5,173 nt of DNA from Halieaceae bacterium. GTDB lineage: Bacteria > Pseudomonadota > Gammaproteobacteria > Pseudomonadales > Halieaceae. The notes under the pieces were generated by a model. It was not told the origin of the DNA and ran no database searches. It saw only the letters and a program-made list of their open reading frames with translations. Shown here one piece after another: positions 1 to 5,173 of this stretch. Made by a program: the position numbers and the translations under genes. Position 1 is the first letter of the stretch; every line of letters starts with the position of its first letter. The stretch covers positions 1-5,173 of the forward strand of contig WTJR01000054.1 of NCBI GenBank assembly GCA_011524755.1, in the 5' to 3' direction.

Positions 1-14
1 GGGATGCGTGTTTA

Positions 15-30
15 CGAGGGACATTCCTCG
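15..30. other. Small perfect hairpin in the left-edge leader
   Basis: CGAGG at 15-19 pairs perfectly with CCTCG at 26-30 around a six-base loop, and a G-T pair could shorten the loop to four. No T-run follows on the plus strand, so it does not look like an intrinsic terminator for a gene entering from the left. It could be a protein site, an RNA leader element or chance. All three plus frames are open from base 1 until stops near 70-91, so a gene tail entering from the left can be neither shown nor excluded. Confidence 0.25.
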
Positions 31-128
31 GTCCTCGAGTGCGATTGGTTTCCTCCACCTTTATCTCGTTAAGCGAATGATTTCGGTTTAAGATTTCAGA
101 GAGGTGAACCCGCGTATCGAATAAAAAC

Positions 129-135
129 AAAGGTG
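129..135 (+). promoter_or_regulatory. Ribosome binding site of the oxygenase gene
   Basis: AAAGGTG lies five bases before the ATG at 141, which is normal Shine-Dalgarno spacing and supports that start. A second, stronger-looking purine stretch (GAGAGGTGAA, 99-108) lies further upstream but serves no start with a lasting frame. I see no convincing sigma-70 promoter in 1-128. The best -10-like hexamer is TAAGAT at 89-94, with a poor -35. Confidence 0.7.
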
Positions 136-140
136 CCAAT

Positions 141-1331
141 ATGAACTCACACGACCATAGCGCAATCCCCACGGTAGATTGGCTTGATCTTGAGGCTAAT
201 CGTGACAAGTTCATGGATGACTTGAGGTACGCACTTTCTGATTGTGGATTTCTCGTACTCAAAAATGCGCCCGGATTGGAAGATGCGTTTCAGCAGAGGG
301 CGTTTCGTGAGGTACGACAGTTTTTCAATGCACCCATGGACATCAAGAAAACCGCGCATATATCAAACACACCTTATTTCCGAGGATATACCCTGCCTAC
401 ACCTGCTGATCGAGGTCATGGACAGGTCATCGAAAATTTTCAATACGGTTTTGAGCAAGATCCCTTGTGCGCGCACGATGATGAGTCTCAACCCATACAT
501 AAGCGACTGTTTGTAGGTCCGAACACCTGGCCGAAAACAGATTCAATGCCGGGCTTCAAACCTCTGATTGAGCAGTTAACGGATACCTATCATGAGCTAA
601 CGCACCAACTGGGAGAGCTCATCGTCGAATCACTGGGCGAGGATCCGGCTGAATTTAGACGATATTTTGATCGCGATGAGCCTTATCTTGCGGCCAGTCT
701 GAATCATAACTATAGCCTTGATGTGTTCTCTGATGGAGACAAGCAAGGAGTTCAGGATTCTTACGCGAAATTCGATGCTGACAACGTCGGAGCACACATT
801 GATGGCCCGCCCTTCGTGGCACTACTCATCAACGATCGTCCCGGTTTGCAGGTGGTGGCAGGGGAAGGTGATTGGGTCAATGCACCTGTAACCTGCCGAA
901 CGGCACCAGGGGACTACAATGTGCCTGTTATTCCTGGGTCGGTGATCGTCAATACGGGCGGTACCCTCATGCACCTGAGTGAGGGACGGTATTCCGCGAC
1001 TTTGCATCGTGTGAATACCCTGCTGATTCCAGAGGGTGAAACCCGGGTCTCGATGCCGTATTTTTTACTACCCAAAATGGAGGGCGATTTGGTGCCCTTC
1101 GGGAAAGAAGCCGCGGAGGCGCGAGGTGCTGCCGGGTATGAAGCTGGACGCGACAGAGGTGCAAACGCCTGTGTTAACCGTATGGGAACCTTCCCGCAGG
1201 TCACCCGCCGCTGGTGGGTAGAGGAATTCAAGGCGCTGAGCGAGCAACAACGTCAAGAGGTTGAGGCGGAGACGCAAGCCGCATTCAAGCTCGCGGCGGA
1301 GCGAGGCAAGCGCTACGTGGAGCGCGTATGA
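141..1331 (+). CDS. Isopenicillin N synthase-like Fe(II)/2-oxoglutarate-dependent oxygenase
   Basis: This 396-residue protein is predicted to be a cytoplasmic non-heme iron oxygenase that couples 2-oxoglutarate decarboxylation to hydroxylation, desaturation or ring chemistry on an unknown small molecule. Residues about 8-115 match the N-terminal DIOX_N region (IPTVDW near the start, CGFLVLKN at 35-42, RGY at 81-83). The double-stranded beta-helix core carries the iron triad H219-x-D221 and H289 (in LHRVN) and the co-substrate arginine in R302-x-S304, so the enzyme should be active. There are two oddities. About 13 extra residues lie between W245 and N271, where most relatives have a short turn. 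The tail after about residue 312 is about 80 residues long, charged and helical-looking, and makes the protein longer than the usual 310-350. No signal peptide is visible. The start is backed by AAAGGTG five bases upstream. The stop overlaps the next start (ATGA), which indicates co-translation with an acyl-CoA synthetase. True penicillin biosynthesis is unlikely, since no peptide synthetase is nearby. Family is sure; substrate is unknown. Confidence 0.93.
   Translation: MNSHDHSAIPTVDWLDLEANRDKFMDDLRYALSDCGFLVLKNAPGLEDAFQQRAFREVRQFFNAPMDIKKTAHISNTPYFRGYTLPTPADRGHGQVIENFQYGFEQDPLCAHDDESQPIHKRLFVGPNTWPKTDSMPGFKPLIEQLTDTYHELTHQLGELIVESLGEDPAEFRRYFDRDEPYLAASLNHNYSLDVFSDGDKQGVQDSYAKFDADNVGAHIDGPPFVALLINDRPGLQVVAGEGDWVNAPVTCRTAPGDYNVPVIPGSVIVNTGGTLMHLSEGRYSATLHRVNTLLIPEGETRVSMPYFLLPKMEGDLVPFGKEAAEARGAAGYEAGRDRGANACVNRMGTFPQVTRRWWVEEFKALSEQQRQEVEAETQAAFKLAAERGKRYVERV
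1319..1322 (+). promoter_or_regulatory. Ribosome binding site of the acyl-CoA synthetase gene
   Basis: GGAG inside the last codons of the oxygenase gene lies five bases before the ATG at 1328. Together with the ATGA stop/start overlap it supports translational coupling and fixes the start of the downstream gene. Confidence 0.6.
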
Positions 1332-3004
1332 ATCCTCTGACTCATAGCTATTACAGCGGCGCATCCGACGCCCAAATCATCTACGAGACGATCGGCACTT
1401 ACTTCGACAAAATAGCTGATGTGCACAATACGAACCCTGCGCTTGTCGTTCGACATCAGGGGGTTAATTGGACCTATGGTGAGCTGCAAGCGCGTGTGGA
1501 TCGTCTTGCTACGGGACTGATTCACCTGGGCATTAAGCCGGGCGATCGCGTGGGAATTTGGGGGCCAAACAGTAGTGAGTGGGTGTTGGTCCAACTGGCG
1601 ACGGCAAAGATTGGCGCCATCATGGTGTGCATCAATCCGGCGTACCGGCTCTACGAACTCGAGTACGCGCTGAACAAGGTCGAGTGCAAAACCTTGATCA
1701 CGGATGTCAGTTTCAAAACCAGCGATTACCTGGGAATGATCAATACTTTGGCTCCCGAATTAGAGAGTAGTCACCCGGGACAATTAGTGGCAGAGAAGCT
1801 GCCTCATTTGAAGCACGTTATTCGTATGGGCTCCGATACCACGCCTGGGATGTATAACTTTGATGCGGTTTGTGCGGCTGGAACCGCCGACGATCAGGAC
1901 ACCATGGATGCGTTGCAGGCTGCCTTGCAACCGGACGATGCGATCAATATCCAATTCACAAGTGGGACGACAGGTAATCCAAAGGGTGCAACGCTATCTC
2001 ACTGTAATATTTTGAATAACGGTTTTCTGACTGGATTGGCGATGCAATTGGGTCCGGAAGACAAGCTGTGCATTCCAGTGCCCCTGTATCATTGTTTCGG
2101 GATGGTTCTCTCAGTGCTGGCATGCGTTTCTCATGGCGCCACCATGGTATTTCCCGGGCCCTCGTTTGATCCCGAGGAGACGCTTAAATCTGTTGAGGCG
2201 GAGGGATGTACTGCGCTTCACGGTGTGCCCACTATGTTTATTACCGAACTCGATCATCCACGTTTTTCAGAGTTTGACCTGTCGACTTTGCGCACTGGCA
2301 TTATGGCTGGCGCACCCTGCCCTGTAGAGGTGATGAAGCGCGTGCTGTCCGAGATGCACATGGAGGACATTCTGATCGCCTACGGTCAGACTGAACTCAG
2401 CCCCATCAACAATATGACCTTGCCAAACGATACCTTGGAGCGACGAACCGAGACGGTAGGCCGTGCGATGCCGTGGGTTGAGATAAAAGTCGTCGATGAG
2501 CAGGGACGTGTAGTACCCGTGGGTGAGAAAGGTGAAATCTGCACGCGCGGTTACTCGGTCATGCAAGGTTACTGGAACGACGAGGAGCGAACGGCGGAGA
2601 CGATCGATAGTGCGGGTTGGTTGCACTCGGGGGATATTGCCACCATGGATGAGGCGGGCTACGTGCGTATTGTTGGCCGCATCAAGGACATGATCATCCG
2701 AGGCGGTGAAAATATTTACCCGCGAGAAGTCGAAGAGTTTTTATACCAGCACCCCGCGATTTCTGAGGTTCAGGTATTTGGTGTGCCCGATGAAAAAATG
2801 GGAGAAGAGGTTTGTGCCTGGATCCAGCTCAATGACGGGTTCGACCTCACGGATGCGGATGTGAAAGCCTACTGCCGTGACCAGATAACCCATTTCAAAA
2901 TTCCGCGGCACATTCGGTTTGTCACTGAATATCCAATGACCGTGACGGGGAAGATTCAAAAATTCGTGATGCGTGATGAAATGCTTAAGGCTCTGGGCAG
3001 CTGA
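1328..3004 (+). CDS. AMP-binding acyl-CoA synthetase (class I adenylate-forming, FadD-like)
   Basis: This 558-residue enzyme is predicted to activate a carboxylic acid with ATP to an acyl-adenylate and transfer it to coenzyme A. The full adenylate-forming motif set is present: P-loop TSGTTGNPKG (211-220), PLYHCFG (252-258), YGQTE (352-356), HSGD with ribose-binding D436, hinge R451-x-K453-D454, the GGENIYP segment (459-465) typical of acyl-CoA synthetases, and catalytic K542 in TVTGK near the C-terminus. Length and layout (large N-domain to about 450, small C-domain after) are normal for soluble medium-chain or FadD-like ligases. No carrier-protein or condensation domain is attached, so a free CoA ligase fits better than a peptide synthetase module. 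It overlaps the oxygenase gene by four bases, so the two products probably act on one pathway, for example oxidation of an acid followed by CoA activation. The chain length or aromatic nature of the substrate cannot be deduced by eye. The gene ends 37 bases from the convergent neighbour. Confidence 0.95.
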   Translation: MNPLTHSYYSGASDAQIIYETIGTYFDKIADVHNTNPALVVRHQGVNWTYGELQARVDRLATGLIHLGIKPGDRVGIWGPNSSEWVLVQLATAKIGAIMVCINPAYRLYELEYALNKVECKTLITDVSFKTSDYLGMINTLAPELESSHPGQLVAEKLPHLKHVIRMGSDTTPGMYNFDAVCAAGTADDQDTMDALQAALQPDDAINIQFTSGTTGNPKGATLSHCNILNNGFLTGLAMQLGPEDKLCIPVPLYHCFGMVLSVLACVSHGATMVFPGPSFDPEETLKSVEAEGCTALHGVPTMFITELDHPRFSEFDLSTLRTGIMAGAPCPVEVMKRVLSEMHMEDILIAYGQTELSPINNMTLPNDTLERRTETVGRAMPWVEIKVVDEQGRVVPVGEKGEICTRGYSVMQGYWNDEERTAETIDSAGWLHSGDIATMDEAGYVRIVGRIKDMIIRGGENIYPREVEEFLYQHPAISEVQVFGVPDEKMGEEVCAWIQLNDGFDLTDADVKAYCRDQITHFKIPRHIRFVTEYPMTVTGKIQKFVMRDEMLKALGS

Positions 3005-3041
3005 AATCGTAGCGTGCGCTTGAGCACTTCAGACGTAACGT
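3005..3041. terminator. Short convergent intergenic gap with a weak hairpin
   Basis: Two genes end toward each other here, so a bidirectional terminator is expected. The only stem I find is GTGC (3014-3017) with GCAC (3024-3027) around a six-base loop. That is only four base pairs, with no proper T-run on either side. Termination may be Rho-dependent or may occur inside the opposing gene. The terminator call is weak. Confidence 0.2.
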
Positions 3042-3893
3042 TTAATCGCGAAAAGCCCACGATTGCATGGCATCAGCGATAGCATCAAAAAGAGGTGACG
3101 CCCAAGCCTCACCCTGCTGAATACTGCCTGCTTTATCAACGATATCGATTGCGCGGGCGACCTCAATGATGGTTACTTCAGGCCCATATTCAGCAGCCCG
3201 TTCAATCAGTGGATGCCAGGCGGCCGAGGATCCTTCTTCATCTGATAGCCCGCCCCGTACGCGAGCGCCTCGGTTTCCAAGTTTCACCGCCTCATAAAAA
3301 GGCGCCATGTATCTCTGAAGGTGCGCTTCCCACTCAGGGTTTCGCTCATTCGTCCCGGTCACCAACATTTGAGCGCCCGGTATGGGGTTTTGTGCATTCG
3401 GGATATGCGCATCAGCTGTCAGTAGGACCGTTTGAACGTTGGTGTTTCCTTTGTGCACACCGGCAATAAAGTGCTCCAATGCTTGAAAGCCTGGCAGATC
3501 CTCACCGTACTGGGTGATAGTGGGAGTCAGCACAAAAAATCCACGCGCCTCAAGTCGGCTAGCGAGCGCACGTTGGGTGATGGTGTTCCATTCTTTTCCA
3601 ATATGCCTGCCGTCAACCATTGCTCCCGGTTGCATGGCAGATGGGTCGGTGTATTGCATCGGTAAGACCGCTATGGGCTTTTCGGTATGGATGCGGATAC
3701 CTGCGACATCAGCATGGGTCCAGTTCTTTCCCGTGTAGTTGAAGCGAACCTGGTAGAGGCCGGAGCCTTTTTCGAAGGTAAAGGCGCGCTCGGAATCCAT
3801 GAATGACGATGTTGTCGCTGCGTGAATCGGCAAAGCGATTAGCGACGCAGAGAGTAAAAGGATAACGGCGAGGTGTCTGCGAAGGGGCATCAT
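3042..3893 (-). CDS. Exported protein of unknown function, possibly a divergent Amidase_3-like hydrolase
   Basis: From the start at 3893 this is a 283-residue protein. I chose that start because its ATG overlaps the stop of the upstream amidohydrolase gene (ATGA) and leads directly into a signal peptide: RRH at 5-7, hydrophobic 8-22, likely cleavage after A25 in PIHA. The frame extends upstream to 3992, but that would bury the signal peptide behind 33 residues translated from inside the neighbour. The Shine-Dalgarno is weak (GGA, 3904-3906), consistent with coupled translation. The mature protein should be periplasmic or secreted. I do not recognise a family with certainty. The motif order recalls zinc N-acetylmuramoyl-L-alanine amidases: a DPS..QPGAMVDGR stretch (83-96), E101 in KEW, LEARGFFVLT (114-123), H163 in ADAHIPNA (160-167), NRGARV (207-212) and E244 in VTIIEVARAID (240-250). 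The DPGHGG histidine that binds zinc in that family seems absent, although H97 is nearby. The protein may be a drifted or inactive member, or unrelated. The existence of the gene is well supported; the function is open. Confidence 0.8.
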   Translation of the reverse strand: MMPLRRHLAVILLLSASLIALPIHAATTSSFMDSERAFTFEKGSGLYQVRFNYTGKNWTHADVAGIRIHTEKPIAVLPMQYTDPSAMQPGAMVDGRHIGKEWNTITQRALASRLEARGFFVLTPTITQYGEDLPGFQALEHFIAGVHKGNTNVQTVLLTADAHIPNAQNPIPGAQMLVTGTNERNPEWEAHLQRYMAPFYEAVKLGNRGARVRGGLSDEEGSSAAWHPLIERAAEYGPEVTIIEVARAIDIVDKAGSIQQGEAWASPLFDAIADAMQSWAFRD

Positions 3894-4891
3894 GCAGCGT
3901 CGATCCGGTACACCCGCCTTGCGACGCCTGAAAACAGGAGATCTTTTTCCTCTTCCGAAAAATCCATAGTCATCTTTTTTAGACCATTCCACAGCACGCG
4001 GTAACCAATCGAGAGTCTATCCACCGGAAAGTTACTTTCGAACATACACCGATCAACACCGAAGCAGGCTATGGCATGTTGGTAGTAACCCGATTGCGCT
4101 TCCACAAATTCGTCTGATGAAGGGGGCGTCGCGCGTTCATGCCATCCGAAGCCGTTATCAGGCATTGCGAGGCCGCCCAGTTTCGCAAAGACGTTGGGAC
4201 ATGCTGCAACGCGTTCAATGTCCTCTTTCCATTGCTCAAAGATGGCCTCTTTTTGATGCGCAAATTCGCCAACTCCCAGAGGGGTCCCAAAATGATCAAG
4301 AATCATGGTGGTGGCGGGCACAGCTCGGGCGAGTTCCACAAAATCATTGATCTGAAAATGGTAAAGCCAGGTGTCATAGGTCAGACCTCGCTCTCCCAGA
4401 CGAGCCACACCTGCTCGGAATGCCTCATCTGACATAAGGTTGCGATCGGAACCGCCCGGGATCGCTAGGCCTTCTATGTCTCCGGCAGAGGCACCTGCAT
4501 GACGTATACCTCTGAAGAGACCCTCGGCGGCTTCTTCGTGGGCATCAAGCACATCATCGAGCTCAGCTAAACGCAGGTCAGCATGCGCGACAATGCCGGC
4601 AATCTGTGTTGGCGCTTTTTGCGCGCGCGCAATACTGGCTGCTTGCGCGACAAACGCTGTTTCACCCACACATCGAAGAAAATCAGGCCCCTCCTTTCGG
4701 TAGGCTGCGCCGCATTCCATAAACACGGTTTGGCTAACCGCATGGCCATCCGATGTGTCGGCTAACAGTTCATCAATGTTGTAGCCCATAGAAGCTTGGG
4801 GCCAGAGGTGATGATGCGGATCCAAGATATCGCGTTCAGGATCGATAACCGCCTCAGATACTTGTTCGAGCCACTCATTATTATTAAACAT
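3890..4891 (-). CDS. Amidohydrolase_2 / lactonase-like metal-dependent hydrolase
   Basis: The predicted 333-residue cytoplasmic TIM-barrel hydrolase belongs to the amidohydrolase_2 group, which includes LigI-type 2-pyrone-4,6-dicarboxylate lactonases, sugar-acid lactonases and uncharacterised members. Numbered from 4891, the strand-1 motif is LDPHHHLW (23-30, giving H26-x-H28), followed by E59 in FMECG, H178 in YHFQ, H200 in LDHFGTP, and the strand-8 segment FESNFPVD (284-291). N287 sits where many relatives have the catalytic or metal-binding aspartate, though I recall SNFPVD-type members of this subgroup. I prefer the ATG at 4891 because TGAGGT lies five bases before it; the ATG at 4903 has no visible Shine-Dalgarno and would add only four residues. 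The likely reaction is hydrolysis of a lactone or similar cyclic ester. Its stop overlaps the start of the exported protein gene (ATGA), so the two form an operon. The substrate is unknown. Hydrolysis of a lactone made by the nearby oxygenase/CoA-ligase route is possible, but the genes lie on opposite strands. Confidence 0.9.
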   Translation of the reverse strand: MFNNNEWLEQVSEAVIDPERDILDPHHHLWPQASMGYNIDELLADTSDGHAVSQTVFMECGAAYRKEGPDFLRCVGETAFVAQAASIARAQKAPTQIAGIVAHADLRLAELDDVLDAHEEAAEGLFRGIRHAGASAGDIEGLAIPGGSDRNLMSDEAFRAGVARLGERGLTYDTWLYHFQINDFVELARAVPATTMILDHFGTPLGVGEFAHQKEAIFEQWKEDIERVAACPNVFAKLGGLAMPDNGFGWHERATPPSSDEFVEAQSGYYQHAIACFGVDRCMFESNFPVDRLSIGYRVLWNGLKKMTMDFSEEEKDLLFSGVARRVYRIDAA

Positions 4892-4896
4892 GGCGT

Positions 4897-4902
4897 ACCT
4901 CA
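4897..4902 (-). promoter_or_regulatory. Ribosome binding site that decides the amidohydrolase start
   Basis: On the minus strand TGAGGT ends five bases before the ATG at 4891. The alternative ATG at 4903 overlaps this site and has only ACACAACA-type sequence upstream, without a purine-rich motif. The inner start is therefore favoured. Confidence 0.65.
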
Positions 4903-4906
4903 TTGT

Positions 4907-4918
4907 TGTGTGAGCACA
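4907..4918. promoter_or_regulatory. Small inverted repeat in the amidohydrolase leader
   Basis: TGTG and CACA flank TGAG just upstream of the amidohydrolase start. A dyad this close to the gene could be an operator for a local regulator. The arms are only four bases and no second copy is seen, so chance is quite possible. It does not have the spacing of a CRP site (six bases between TGTGA and TCACA). Confidence 0.2.
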
Positions 4919-4965
4919 GTTGAAGATTACCGCGTGGATGGCGTTGTTTGGAATGTTTCGTCACC

Positions 4966-4984
4966 TGCTATTGTGAAATAGGCA
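4966..4984. promoter_or_regulatory. Inverted repeat in the divergent intergenic region
   Basis: CTATT (4968-4972) and AATAG (4977-4981) form a perfect dyad around GTGA. With one bulged G the arms extend to TGCTATT and AATAGGCA. It sits about 75 bases from the amidohydrolase start and 60 bases from the right-edge gene, where a shared operator or promoter would be expected. On the plus strand TGCTATTGT (4966-4974) resembles an extended -10 element, but I find no good -35. It is suggestive only. Confidence 0.25.
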
Positions 4985-5045
4985 CGGTCTTTGCAGCCCT
5001 ACCTCCCAACCAGTGAATTCGTTTTCCATCGCGTGAGATTTAGCA

Positions 5046-5173
5046 GTGAGTTGTGACAGTTTGGAGCAACAGTTCCTTGAGACTTTTATTCAACAAGAGG
5101 GACTGAATGACATCTTTAGGCGCAATGTCACTGAGTATTTCAATGCCTATGCACATCGGCTTGCTCAACTAGC
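5046..5173 (+). CDS. Probable 5' end of a gene, possibly a D-glycerate 3-kinase-like kinase (partial)
   Basis: A plus-strand frame opens after the in-frame stop at 5034-5036 and stays open to the window edge, giving about 42 residues from GTG at 5046 (an alternative is TTG at 5061). The protein reads as amphipathic helix: SLEQQFLETFIQQEGLN, then IFRRNVTEYFNAYAHRL. It is rich in charged and polar residues with natural codon choice. The pattern FI..EGL...F...V..Y...A..LA recalls the N-terminal helices that precede the P-loop in bacterial D-glycerate 3-kinase-like proteins, but no P-loop is inside the window, so this is a guess from memory. The Shine-Dalgarno is poor for both starts. A competing ATG at 5107 has a good AGAGGGA upstream but stops after 21 codons, and the opposite strand is also open here. 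It would be divergent to the amidohydrolase operon. Confidence 0.45.
   Translation, partial: MSCDSLEQQFLETFIQQEGLNDIFRRNVTEYFNAYAHRLAQL

Noticed and set aside
1..92. Tail of a plus-strand gene entering from the left
   Set aside because: All three frames are open for 23-30 codons and none gives a recognisable protein end, so no frame can be chosen.
914..1231. Minus-strand open frame of 105 codons inside the oxygenase gene
   Set aside because: It is the antisense shadow of a gene with intact family motifs, has no ribosome site, and its composition does not look like a protein.
141..1331. Penicillin or cephalosporin biosynthesis role for the oxygenase
   Set aside because: The family resemblance is to the superfamily only. 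There is no ACV synthetase, epimerase or expandase in view, and the insert and tail differ from true isopenicillin N synthase.
2267..2626. Minus-strand open frame of 119 codons inside the acyl-CoA synthetase gene
   Set aside because: It lies opposite the highly conserved YGQTE to hinge region, and its translation shows no domain-like pattern.
3893..3992. N-terminal extension of the exported protein up to an ATG at 3992
   Set aside because: It would overlap the amidohydrolase coding region by about 100 bases and put 33 mostly basic residues before a clear signal peptide. The ATGA-coupled start at 3893 explains the sequence better.
4616..4632. Alternating GC run after a T-run (TTTTTGCGCGCGCGC)
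   Set aside because: It lies inside the amidohydrolase coding sequence and is explained by the codons for IARAQKA. There is no sign of a terminator or Z-DNA function.
4892..4903. ATG at 4903 as the amidohydrolase start
   Set aside because: It has no ribosome site upstream, and the codons after it form the Shine-Dalgarno for the ATG at 4891.
5107..5172. 21-codon ATG frame with a good ribosome site at the right edge
   Set aside because: It is short, methionine- and serine-rich, and overlaps a longer and more protein-like frame. I could not support it as a separate gene.

Overview
The window holds four complete protein genes in two convergent pairs, plus a probable partial gene at the right edge. 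Moderate GC, dense packing, ATGA-coupled starts, Shine-Dalgarno sites and a signal peptide on one product point to a Gram-negative bacterium. A proteobacterium, perhaps an environmental or marine gammaproteobacterium, is my impression from protein style only; there is no rRNA or other marker to fix it.

Left half (1-3004, plus strand): a 140-base leader precedes a non-heme Fe(II)/2-oxoglutarate oxygenase of the isopenicillin N synthase-like superfamily (141-1331). Its stop overlaps the start of a class I adenylate-forming acyl-CoA synthetase (1328-3004). All core motifs of both enzymes are present. The pair looks like a two-step module that oxidises a small molecule and activates a carboxylic acid as its CoA thioester. 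The substrate cannot be read from the sequence.

Right half (3042-4891, minus strand): an amidohydrolase_2 / lactonase-like TIM-barrel hydrolase (3890-4891, with its start moved inward to an ATG with a good ribosome binding site) is coupled by another ATGA overlap to a small exported protein (3042-3893). That protein matches no family I can name with certainty. Its order of motifs resembles a divergent zinc amidase of the Amidase_3 (N-acetylmuramoyl-L-alanine amidase) type in which the first zinc-ligand histidine may be lost. This is the least explained gene here.

The pairs meet tail to tail across 37 bases with only a weak hairpin. To the right of the amidohydrolase a roughly 150-base divergent intergenic region carries two small inverted repeats. 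After it a plus-strand reading frame runs off the window and looks like the N-terminus of a protein, possibly a D-glycerate 3-kinase-like kinase. The oxygenase, CoA ligase and lactonase-type hydrolase together suggest a catabolic locus for an organic acid or lactone-forming compound, but this is inferred from context. I found no mobile element, CRISPR array, tRNA or rRNA.
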